From Zea mays (taxonomy: Eukaryota; Streptophyta; Magnoliopsida; Poales; Poaceae): a DNA stretch of 64,000 bases. A program made the position numbers and the translations under genes. Below are positions 12,001 through 22,571 of this stretch, piece after piece (position 1 is the stretch's first letter; each line of letters begins with the position of its first letter). The stretch spans positions 110,557,849-110,621,848 of the forward strand of contig NC_050104.1 in NCBI RefSeq assembly GCF_902167145.1. The letters are read 5' to 3'. Under the pieces are notes generated by a model. It had not been told where the DNA came from and made no database searches. It worked only from the letters and a program-made list of their open reading frames with translations.

Positions 12001-13828
12001 GTTGTTACACATAAGAATTGTGATGTCTTGCTTTAAGTCTGTATCCTCCTTAGTATAACTTATCTATCTTGCGCTATTTATGCTCCTATTCACTCATATG
12101 CAGTATGCATATCATCTAGGTACGTTAATTAATCACGTGATGTGAAGGACAAGAGCTGGATTAATCACAAGACGATGCTGATGGATGAAGCTAAAGTGGA
12201 TGAATCAACCAAGTGCCAGGATGGGAGATACTCACCAAGTGATCGTCATTTAACAACACTAACATAGTGTTATCCCAGGCAAGCCCCGGTGCATTTGCCA
12301 CCTCCTTCTGTTTTAAAAACTTTTATCACTTACCTGCTGCATTAGGTGATAGGAGTTGTGTGAATAAACAATTGATGCATTACCATTCCTTGGAATTTGA
12401 TTATCCTCCTTGCTACCTGTTTTATAAAGAGAACCAATGAGGCTTAGCCCTGCCTAGAGAACTAAAACTTGATTCTTTTTAAAAGAATGCTGTGTAACAC
12501 TGGTATGGGTTTGTTTTATGAAAAAGGACTTGTAATGGTGAGAGCATCATCTGCAGTGATGAATTCATCATTCAAGTATGGTACCTCTGTCAGGTACATG
12601 ATTTGGGTGTTAAATAATAAGATGAGACCAGACGTTGAGCAGGAAAGGTCGCCCGTCTGTGTCGATTAAGGACCGTACCGAAAGTAGGCTTGCTGATCTA
12701 GGACCCTTTAACTGGCCACATGCCTCGTCATGGGTAAGCTTAGCCTCGGTCGGACCAATACCAGAACAGCTCGCACGCACTGGGAGTGGAGAGATGGCGA
12801 GAGTAGCTTGTACCCTCCGTGGCAAGAGACTGGAAGGTGGGGTGCTGTACTCTCGGAAACATGGCGGGCACCATGGCGAGAGTAACGTGTACCAACCAGG
12901 CCAATGGCTGGACGGTGGAGTGCTGTGCTCTCGGGTCGCGTGAACCCGTTCTGGTCTTGAGAAAACCGGTGGCGAGTTGACATATGCAAGGGTTAAGTGC
13001 TACATATGTCGTGTGGTTGGAGATCCTCAGCTGAGTATTAATCGATTCGGATCGCCGTTACTTCTCGGATATGAAGACTGGATCACTGCCCTGCATCGTA
13101 GATAACAAGTGAAACTAAAGCTGCTAAAATGAAGCTAGTATAGGACAAGTGAATGCTCTAGATTAGGCAAATCTAGATTCAGGAAAAGTACTTAATTTGT
13201 GAAGTAAAAGTTTTGGCATAAGGATCCACTACTAGTAAGCTTTTCTGCAAAAATGAGTCTTTGAAACTTGATGAGCCTTACCTTGAATCCTTTTTAAACC
13301 AGCATACCCTTGAGAGTCTTTTCTTTAGTCGGGTAAGTCTTGCTGAGTAATTGCGTACTCAGGGCTTTATTCCCTGTTGTTTTTCAGGTTATAAGTTTGT
13401 TCTGTTGTGGATGGTGCTAAGTGCCGGTGGGTTCGGCCTTCTTATATAAGTATATCCCATCTTTAGCTTCTTTATTGAGGATTGTCACTTAAGCTAGCAT
13501 GTATTTGAAAACCTATAAATATTTTATACATTTTAATTTGTAATTCTTTTGAATCATTTTCTCTTGTAATCACTCCGATAATTGTATAATGTAAAATTAT
13601 TGTAACATGTAATCATTTTGTAATAAAGAATTTATTTCCGCTGCAAATGTTGGTGTGTGATTTGTATTTACTTAATCATGCGATCTTGGCGATAAGTCGT
13701 TTATCCGGGGTCCTCGGGGCACTCGGACAGATCCTGTTAAGTTGTTTGGTGCACACGCATAGCTGTCTGAGGTCTTTGAGACAAGGACAAGTGCATGTGG
13801 GCCTGATAACTTGGGAGGTTCTGCGACA
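9010..13828 (+). repeat. LTR of element A (right copy, 4,819 bp)
   Basis: This is the same sequence as 855-5673, from TGTAACACCCC to TTCTGCGACA, with only two differences noticed by eye. It is followed at 13829 by TAGCC, the candidate right-hand target-site duplication. The left partner lies outside the window and cannot be compared. No primer-binding site follows, so this is the outer 3' LTR of the array. Confidence 0.92.
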
Positions 13829-13877
13829 TAGCCCAGCGCGCCACCCACTCCCTAAGCCAGGCTGTCACGTGCGCCCC
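13829..13877. other. Short flank between element A and solo LTR B
   Basis: These 49 bp are the only sequence between the two LTRs. They hold no gene. The last five bases, GCCCC, are the left target-site duplication of B, and the first five, TAGCC, may be that of A. Confidence 0.7.
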
Positions 13878-15132
13878 TGTCACACCCGGTTTTAGAAGGC
13901 AAACCGAATGCGAACCATGTACGTGCCAGGATCAGCAATTCACGTACACAGCAGTTACATAACATGGACATCATCACACAGTGCTCAAATAGTATTAAAA
14001 GGGAAATAATAGTCAATTACATCATATGTCTGAGACATCCGCATAGTCTTTACAATAAATCAAAGTGTGGAAAAGAAACGTAGATAAACACGGCCTTCAC
14101 AGGCAGCCGACTGGGGGTTGCCGCTAACCCACACCTAGAACTCATCATAATCTTGGAACTCCTGATGGTCTCCTTCCACAGCTTCATCTTCTCCTGAGCA
14201 GGGGTTGCAATGCTGACAACCTGGGGATGGGGGGGGTTTGGTGTGTAGAGCAAGGGTGAGTACACATCAACATACTCAGCAAGTATCTTGTTTGGCTGTA
14301 GTGGACTAGCTTTATGTGGGGATAAGTCAAGCAGTTGCTTTTAGTTGGTCAGATTATTATTACTAGTAGAGAAAGCCAAGTTTTAGAATTAACCCACGTT
14401 ATTAACCCAAGCGTACTCCTTTCCAAATGGAAAGAGTACCACTTACCATTACCAGAGTCAATACCAAAAACCATCACTCTCATTGCCACCTGCAACTCCG
14501 AACATCTCTGATCAAGTACCACTAATCACTGGAGCTCCCTTGGCCGCTCATAACCGCGAGCACGGCTGATATATCAGTTTTCAAACACTCTGCAGAGGTT
14601 GTGCACTTTACCCACAAGCCGTGATTCACTTTCTGCCCGGAGAGAGCTACTCCCCATTGACCACTACCTAGGTGGCCCAGCAGGGTATCACTACATAGCC
14701 TTTACAAAGATTCCCCGGGGCTGTAGCCGCCCGTTAGGTTTCCTAAATGCACCGCACTCCTCCCCAAGGGGGGCGAACCCAAGCTTGGCAGAGCGAGCCA
14801 CATACACCGATCCCCATTGACGGCACGACGGCTAAGCAAACTACACCCCGGCTCCTCTAATTATTCAGCTAAGGGCACCCCATTCCACCGTCATGGTTGC
14901 ACTGTTTTCTCGGGCGGTCATCCAACGAACAGGTCCTTATGGAGAGGCACTCGAGAAACCACTCGAGCCCCCTTGAAGGACACAAGTATAACATCATAAT
15001 AAAGGAAGGGGAAACATCGTATCATTGATCATTCTCATCATGTTCATTGATTAGAGTTGAGCAATAGCATAAGACTAAGCAATAATGATCCAACCCAAAT
15101 AGGTAAACAAGGACAGTGATAACAAAAGCTAG

Positions 15133-15315
15133 TCAATCCTTAGGCATAACTGTGAAATGCGGGAGGTGAATTAAAGAATGTATAGGACAGAGATAGGTCA
15201 AGGGACACTTGCCTCCACCAACCAACTGCTGCTCAGGGGCTTCTCCTGCGAGTTCTTCGGGCTCTTCAACCGGATCGTTCTCTATGCGAGCGCAAACATA
15301 CATACATCCACACAT
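15133..15315 (-). CDS. Small ORF conserved in LTR B and LTRs of E (60 codons)
   Basis: The frame encodes a short acidic peptide with the segment ENDPVEEPEE followed by CPLTYLCP. A 71-codon version lies at 39109-39324 and 48184-48399 in the LTRs of E. The reading frame survives between the two subfamilies, although several of the differences change residues. I know no function for it. It may be only a well-conserved stretch of LTR RNA leader. Confidence 0.25.
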   Translation of the reverse strand: MCGCMYVCARIENDPVEEPEELAGEAPEQQLVGGGKCPLTYLCPIHSLIHLPHFTVMPKD

Positions 15316-15660
15316 TTAATACAAAAGAACAGTACACCATACAGTAGAATGCGGTAAATAAACAGACGTTCCACGCGAGCTCGCAATTAAGGTTAAGAAA
15401 GAGAAAAAAAGACAGTCGAGAAACGATCACGTTACATGATTATAGATTAAACCACTCGCTTAACAGAAGGACATTAATTTGGATACTACGTTTTAGCATA
15501 AAGTAAAATCAAGTTCCACATTTAATCATTATAAGCGATCGAAGATGAATGAAAGGGAGTGGTCGCACGTCGAGACGTCCGACACGACATTTGGATCAAA
15601 TTAAGAGGTAAACGACTCGCCACGTGACAGAGCGCACAACGAGACACTTGCATTAATTAT

Positions 15661-15875
15661 AAAGAGACGTTAAGCATCGCGCGACGAAGCGCACGACGAC
15701 ATACATCAACAGAGCTGAGCTTAAAGTGAAATGTCGCGCGACTGGACGCGCGACGTCACACAATAAACAACCTGAAATCAAAATGGATCGTCGCGCGACG
15801 AAGCGCGCGACACAGCACACTAATGTTTATAAATTAAAAGAATCGTCGTGCAACGAAGCGCGCGACGCAGCACGT
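15661..15875. repeat. GC palindrome array in LTR B
   Basis: A motif of the form GTCGCGCGACGAAGCGCGCGAC recurs roughly every 57 bp (near 15673, 15733, 15788 and 15845), with variants such as GACTGGACGCGCGACG. Each copy is an inverted repeat around a 3-5 base centre. The AT-rich DNA between copies is unlike the motif. The LTRs of E lack this array. Confidence 0.75.
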
Positions 15876-16984
15876 CGACTAAACAATTTAAAGTAGATTA
15901 AAACGAGATTAGGCGCAGTGCGACTACGGTCGCACGCGCGAAAGCACGTTACGCGTGCCGAAGGCACGCGAACCGTGAGGCACGCGGGACGCGAGTCGCC
16001 GGGGCAGGGGCGCGGCCGAGGGCGGGGCGCGGGGCCGGGCACGGCCGCCGGGGCGCGTGACGAGGGCGCAGCCGCCGGGGCATGGCCGGGGAGCGGGGGC
16101 TCGCGATGGGACGGGCTCGGCGAGGCGAGGGCGCGGCGGGCAGGGGTCGAGCCGCTAGCGCCGGGCGCGGACAGGGGGCCGCGGGCGCGGGGACGGCTCG
16201 CCGGGGGCGGGCGCGGGCGCGGGGGCGGCTCGCTGGGGCGCGGGACGGGGAGGGCGCGGTCGGGCCGGGGCCCGCAGGGGCGCGCGCGACGGGGTTAGGG
16301 GAGGGCGCGCAGGGGAAGAAGAAGGGGAGGGGAAGGAGAGAGAGAGAGAGGGAGAGGGAGGGGAGGGGAAACTCACCTCCGGGGATCCAAATTCCGGCGA
16401 TCTCGACTCCAAACCCTAGGGCACCACGGGGAGAGAGAGGTGGAAGAGGGAGAGGGAGGTTGCTGCGCGGGAAATCCAAATGAGAGAGGGAGAGGAGGAG
16501 GGGAGCGCATGGGGAGGTGGGCAGGGGCGCCAGGGGCGCACGGGCCGGGCCGGGCTGGGTTGGGTTGGGCCGGGCCACTTCGCGGATCGAAACCCACGAC
16601 ACGCACGACCCTCAAACGGGCTACAATCGCGAATCGAAATCCGAGACGGAACGAGATGAACACGCGACATCAAACAAAGAAATGCGCTTCGGCATGATGC
16701 AACACCCATGACACTTAGGTTTTGGTTTATACATGACACGGACACCTGTCACTATACTGGTTTGAAATTGGGAAGAAAGAGCGAAACAGGAAGAGAAAAG
16801 AGAGTAACACCCGAATTTGGTGAGAGAAAAGAAGAAAAAATTCTACCCCCAAATTCAGGGTGTTACAGCCCCCACCCCACGTCTGTGCATGCAAAAAATA
16901 GGAAGACATACATGAGTCAAACACGTTTCTCTGTATGCACGTAAATTTAAGAAAGAGATGCGTGACTATTTCTATTTTAAATGC

Positions 16985-17590
16985 TTGATTTTCTTCACAA
17001 ATATAGGATCGCTGCAACAGGCATGCTGCTAGGCTCGTTAGGACCAATTTATGATATATACTTATACTAATTATGATACACAGTGTGGATATTTAAGCAA
17101 TTCGATACACTACGTAAAAATCTGTTACATGTTGTATGCATAAAATTAGGATGACAAAAATGTATGATGAAAGAAAATGGATTGGCATGTATGAAAACAA
17201 AAAATCGCATTTAATATTTTTTCCTCCATAAATATATGATCGGTCTAACAGCCACATAGCTAGGCTCATGAGGTTCAGTTTATGATATATACTGATACTA
17301 ATTATGCTACACTGTGTAGATATTTCTGCAATTCAGTACACCGCATAAAAATCTGTTACCTGTTGCATGCGCACAAAATTAGGATGTAAAAAATGGACGA
17401 TGAAAGAAAATGGATTGGTATGCATGAAAACAAAAAATTGCATCTAATGCTTTATTTTCTCCATAAATATAGGATCGCTTCAACAGCCATACAATTAAAC
17501 TCGTTAGAAACGATTTATGATATATACTTATATAAATTATGTTACACGGTGTAGGTATTTATGCAATGTTGTACACTGCGTAAAAAATCT
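16985..17590. repeat. Three imperfect tandem repeats of ~230 bp
   Basis: Copies begin near 16994, 17221 and 17458. Each carries the order CATAAATATAGGATCG, TTTATGATATATACT, CACTGCGTAAAAATCTG and GATGAAAGAAAATGGATTGG, with substitutions and small indels. The third copy is cut short near 17590. The array is AT-rich and not coding. Confidence 0.8.
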
Positions 17591-18674
17591 AGCATGAGGT
17601 TCACTGGTGGAGGCATCTCCAGGTTAGAGCGTAAAAATCTTTAGTTTTAAGCATAAAACCCCTCAGTTATAAGCGTAAATACCAAGCCAATGTGAGAGGT
17701 TGATATCTCTGGTGGGTTGTATTCACAATCCTATTTTTATGGCAGTTCTGAAAATATGGGAGTCGCATCTATGTGGTTTCTATTTTTATGCAGATCCAAA
17801 AATTATGGCACATCGTTGGAGTTTCCATTGCATGCGCAAAAATTTTGGTTGATATTTTCATTTCCACTGCACGCATGCAAAAAATAGGATGACATGGTTC
17901 ACGCAGAGCATAAATTCATATACAAAGTCACATAAATACATACATCGTGTAGCATAATTGATAAAAAACCTAATATCGGTTCAACTAACAGCCCCCACGG
18001 GAATTAGGGACAGTTTTATGGCAACGTAAAATCGTATTCATCGTCGTAAAATTCATTATTGGAATGCTTAAATAGTGTAAGTAGCAGGAATAAAAGATAA
18101 CCATCGATGGCAAAATATGGATTAGATAGTTCATCGCCGGAGGACGATCCCGAGGCCGCTAGATCAAAGGACGCCACCGAAGCCACCAGATCGGAGGAGT
18201 TGGTCGTCGAAGGACGCCAGAGCCACCCACGCGTCGCGTGGTCGCCATCGCTAGAGACGACCACGCCTCGCGCGACTGCCGAAGTGACCCGCATCACTCA
18301 TGGCCACCGTCAGTGCCGCCGCTGCCGACGCCTACGTGCCTCGTGCAACCGCTGTTGCCACCGGGCCTGGGGTGCACCGCCACCGCTCGTCTGCTTTAGG
18401 AGCGCCGTCACCACTTGCTCGCCTGCCTCGGGAGCGTCGCCGTCGGTCGCCCGCCTCGGGGCGGCACCGCCGTTGGCCCCTAGGATCGTCGCCGCTCGCA
18501 TGGCCGTGGGAACTGTCGCCACCGATCGCATGCCCGAGGGAACCACCTCCACTAAAACCTAATCCTTGGCGGCGTGGGGTGTTTTTATAGCAACCCGAAC
18601 CTGGTTCGGTTAAACCGGATGGCACCGTTGAGCCAGGCTTCCTCTAGTTATTGGAAGCCCAGGGCTCGTAATGT

Positions 18675-18677
<3 letters not shown>

Positions 18678-18714
<37 letters not shown>
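18678..18714. repeat. TA dinucleotide microsatellite
   Basis: An uninterrupted AT repeat of about 18 units. GAAGCCCAGGGCT lies to its left and AAGCCTTGGGTTTC to its right, which look like a degenerate inverted repeat around the microsatellite. Confidence 0.9.
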
Positions 18715-18718
<4 letters not shown>

Positions 18719-21700
18719 CTTGGGTTTCTAATAAACAAAAAGAAGCCCTGACCCAATGCAGTTTTGACACACGTTTCTTCGTTTGAGATCTAACATGATC
18801 TTTGACGCACACGGAGACTTGAGATGAAAAAACTGCCACCCCTAGTCAACTCCACGTCTCCCCTGGTATCCCCACACTCCATATTCTCACTGCCTTTCCA
18901 ACTTCCAGTTGCCACTTTTTGCTCCACCATTTCCACAACTCCACCCCACCGCTGCGGCGACTCGATCCGAGAATACGCCCCTCCTCGCCCGCCCTCATAC
19001 GTCAAATGCCGCGATTCATCACCACTGCCGCTAGCTGCATTCGTCACATAATTTGGGTGTCTTAATACTTTATTTATTGTCTGCACATGATTTGTGTTCT
19101 TCTGATGATGGCTCGTGGATCCTGCAAAATATGTGTTAGGATTTGGAGATCCATGTGGGCACTACCACAGGGTGCTCGTCCCTTGTGTTCTTGGCTCTTG
19201 CATGCATTAGATCGTTTCTGAGACCACATTGGCGCAATGGACTCCATGGTGTTTGAGGTTGCTGAATTGGATGGAGCAGTAATGATTTGTCACGCTAACA
19301 GTAAAAGGAAATGTTATTTGTTGGTTTTAAACGTTAGTAATTGCTACGAAGTACCATAATTTGTATGGATCACATCCAGTTTTTATTGATGCCTGACTTT
19401 AGCAACCACTCCATATTTTGATCTATCTTTTTTATAAGTTTGAGTTCATGTGACTTATTTTAGAATCTTGAGCTCACAAATTTCCTCTTATTTGGTCTCT
19501 ATATGGTGGAATTATGTCATTCTATAATCTCTGTTCGTTCAGTCAGTCATTGTGAACTCTCTTCTAATCGCTCCCTTCATTGGTCGTGTTTTTACCAAGA
19601 CATATTGGATGGAGTAAACAACAATATCAGTTAGTCAAATCAAAAAATATTATGCGGAGAGCGTAGACAATCAATAAAAAATCTTGAGATCTTTTTGGTG
19701 GACAGTTTACGTGGGATTGTTGCGAGCCGTCACAACGCATGGGCAACCGACTAGTATATATATATATACTAGGTCTATGCCCGTGCATTGCCATGGGAGT
19801 AAAAAATTGTGTGAAACATAAATACGAAACGACAAACATCACTATGATATGCAAAACATGTATGGCAAACATTATCAATATCACACAAATTATTTTTAAA
19901 GTGTCAATATAAAATTTTGAATGACAGACAAATATATCGACAATCATACACTAATCTAATCATTTTTAACGATTTTGATAAGTCTCAGTTGTATGTTTGC
20001 AAGATTGACATGTTTTACTTTAGTTATGTGTCCATGCTTCACTACAGTTTCTATATATAATATAATATATCACAGTGTTAGGTGCCCATATGTCACTATA
20101 GCTTCTATATACATGTTTGGGTAGGTCTTTAGCTCAATTAGACCATTGGGTTTCCTCTCGGTAGCTTTGTTATATGACATCACAAACGATGGACTTTTTA
20201 TGTCTAGAGAGAAGGATATTGGAGAATAGTTAAGTGCCAATGCGTTACTACGATTTATATATGTCACATAAGTAGACTTTGTTTAAATAGGATAATTATT
20301 GAAACACATCCCAAATATTTACAATATACAAACCATGAAAATGTGATTATTAAGTAGCAATGTACTCATGCTGCTGCAGATGTAAAAGTGCTTACCAGAT
20401 TGAAAGAACTTAAGTTTGCAGCTCTAGATTTGGTAAAATCCCTAGAACGAGAATAAGGATATCAAATGACAACCATTCAAAACTATAAAATTGTGGAATA
20501 CAATTCATTAACCGACATGGAATCTTACACAAATGAAGAGAGAAGCTTAATAACATCACTATGATTATCACAACATCAGTGCCAACGACAGAACCAGATC
20601 TAACTCAACCTCCTACAGTTGAGGCCTTCAAAGGAGTTTGTGTGTCAACTATAAAAGTTGGTCAATCCTTTTAATGTCAAGACTACAACTTAACCAATGA
20701 AAGGTGCTTGGCAATCCAGCCCCCTTGGAGAAGTCAATATCATGAAAAAACAAGCAGTATCGCTAGCCAGGGTATACTCCACCTTTATTTTGAAAACCAG
20801 ATGCCAAATCACCAAGTCAAAAAATGAGGACAAATTCACCATTAGACTTCAAAGTAAGGGCATGAACACAAATTGTCCATATAAACTTAAAATAACTTCT
20901 AAATTCATCTACAAATTTTCCCTTGCTAACATTTAAACTCATGGGAACATGCATAAACATAGTTAACATAAAAAAGGTAGATTTGGTGCCAGTTAAATTA
21001 AACATTAAACACCAACCTTAGATTTTAAAAAGGCGATTTATATTTAAAACAAGCACTACTGCTAGCCAATTGAATGGTTCTGGTTTGACAGTCATAGTTT
21101 TGGGGTATGTGTTTGCGATGCTGGATTTTCTTTATTTTGGGTCCTTGGTTTCTTGGATAAACCTAATTTGTTGGGTGTTTAGACTGTGTGCTTGAACTCT
21201 AATTTCTAAGGCATAAGCTAATCTGTTGGCTGAACTGGACTTCGCTATTCAAATACCTACATGTAGTGTGTCCAAAAAATGTAGCAGCTAGAATGGAGTG
21301 CTTGAACAATAGTTATTATAAGTCGAGCAACCTTAGATGTAGTAGAATCGAAATAGTCACTCCATCATTTTATTTTAAGCATGTGGATTTATTGACGCAA
21401 CACGCAGCACCATGAACTCTAGTGTATGCTAAAATCAAGTGAATCCAAAAAATGTAGCAGCTTATTTTTAGAGCAAGCAGCACATATATACTCTTGAGAA
21501 GTATGCTAGGTCCCTAACCAAATACGAAAATCAATTGGTCCAACCCAAATATTTAACGATGTAAAAAACCTCTTCTGCCCGATCTGGATAGTAAGTATGC
21601 TTCGTACTGAATTAACAACCACTCTGTTTCTTATTCACTATTATACTTTGCTGAGTTTGGCACAACATAATTCATGGGGAAGCTAAGTTGTTCGTAGTTT

Positions 21701-21972
21701 AACAATTGGAGGATTACTAAACTGAACCATAGTTGTTGCCTTTTTCATAACATAATGTAAGTTCTTCAGTGGTCATGTCTTGCTCGTAAGAAAAAGCACA
21801 CAGCACGTCGAAATCCCAAAATAGTCTAACCTAAAAATATTATGTAACACCATAACAGAAGGAAATTAACTTATGTACAAGATTTAATGGTTTGGCACAA
21901 TGGTAGGTTACTACCTGAGTAGATTATTAGTGTAGGTAAACATCCAGATTAAATTATTTAAAGTGCCTTGTA

Positions 21973-22010
21973 TGTACTCCCTCAATCCCAAATAGAAGTC
22001 CATTTGGAGT
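21973..22010 (+). mobile_element. Possible Stowaway-type MITE end
   Basis: TACTCCCTCAATCCCAAATAG resembles the Stowaway terminal repeat (CTCCCTCCGTCCC) preceded by its TA target. I see no matching opposite end, so at most one terminus of a broken MITE is present. Confidence 0.35.
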
Positions 22011-22279
22011 ATTGGACCTGCGCATAAAAAGAGGAGCAACACATTGCTATAATTCTACCTTCTATACAGACGTCATATGGCCAATAAAGAGGCAATGAAA
22101 TGAAGGTTAATCTCACATTCTAACATAATATTACATGTAATGACATTAACAAATAATAGATTCTTTTTTGTATCTAGACATCAATTCTAGTGTCACTTAA
22201 GGCTAGTTTCAATACGAAGCACTGAATCAGTTGCAAGCATTGTGTTCAGAGGGGGAAACAATAAGAAGGGATGAAGGAG

Positions 22280-22506
22280 TTATTTAAATCTATCAAACCT
22301 TCTGAATTCCCTGTCTGTCACACCATGTTGTATATTCAACTTTCTGTCACTGAATATATCCATTGAACAATCTTGATCTGAATCTTGTTCGCCACACACA
22401 TTCTTCTTAACATCATCATTAGAATGGATGACACCATGTTCCTGGATTTCATCATTTGAGCACAAGGTACCATTATCTAGATCCTTAAATGAGAAACCAT
22501 TTTTGT
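22280..22506 (-). pseudogene. Exon-like gene fragment inside the Helitron
   Basis: On the minus strand an acceptor-like GCATGCAG precedes a 75-codon open stretch ending in TAA at 22280-22282. It contains HGVIHSNDDVKKNVCGEQ and ends FRRFDRFK. Composition is ordinary, with acidic and basic residues and no low complexity, as expected for a captured host exon rather than chance. I do not recognise the protein. Its neighbour, the fragment at 28963-29160, would be upstream on the same strand once element C is removed. Confidence 0.4.
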
Positions 22507-22571
22507 CTGCATGCCTAATATTATAGCCTACCCATGTGACATGACTGTTTTAACCAGCTATACAAGGGTTC

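Larger units (their letters stand above)
13878..16867 (-). mobile_element. Solo LTR B of the chromovirus E family (2,990 bp)
   Basis: On the minus strand this runs from TGTAACACCCTGAATTTGG to CCGGGTGTGACA. GCCCC is duplicated on both sides (13873-13877 and 16868-16872). No primer-binding site or internal region is attached, so it is a solo LTR left by recombination between two LTRs. Its 3' half (13878 to about 15350) is collinear with the LTRs of E (about 39110-40558). Its 5' half differs and holds a GC palindrome array and a G-rich block (about 15950-16600). It is therefore a related subfamily rather than the same family. Confidence 0.9.
16873..19768. other. Unassigned DNA between solo LTR B and the Helitron end
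   Basis: No recognisable gene was found. It contains three tandem ~230-bp repeats (16985-17590), then AT-rich sequence. A GC-rich block at about 18107-18562 opens frames on both strands with low-complexity translations. A TA microsatellite lies at 18678-18714. This is the host sequence into which B (at 16872/16873) and the Helitron (at 19768/19769) inserted. Confidence 0.55.
19769..22566 (-). mobile_element. Helitron-like element, 3'-terminal part
   Basis: On the minus strand the end reads CCCATGGCAATGCACGGG, a hairpin with a 6-bp stem and one mismatch. Eleven bases follow, finishing in CTAG, and the next base is T in a TA-rich target. A GC hairpin about 11 nt before a CTAG terminus, inserted between A and T, is the defining 3' end of plant Helitrons. 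The body extends to the right and carries minus-strand exon-like fragments, as maize Helitrons often do. It is interrupted by element C and resumes at 28963-29297. I could not find the 5' TC end; it is probably beyond LTR A' or outside the window. Confidence 0.65.

Noticed and set aside
9010..13828. Two independent insertions of element A
   Set aside because: The period is exact and bases 1-854 repeat the internal region, with no target duplication between units. A single multimer explains all of it.
15827..16663. Overlapping GC-rich frames on both strands in solo LTR B
   Set aside because: Open by composition; Gly/Arg/Ala/Pro-rich in every frame and located in an LTR with no internal region.
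18107..18562. 151-codon plus-strand frame starting MAKYGLDSSSPEDD
   Set aside because: The first part looks gene-like, but the rest is low-complexity in a GC-rich block open on both strands, with no recognisable domain or splice context. I leave it unannotated as a gene.
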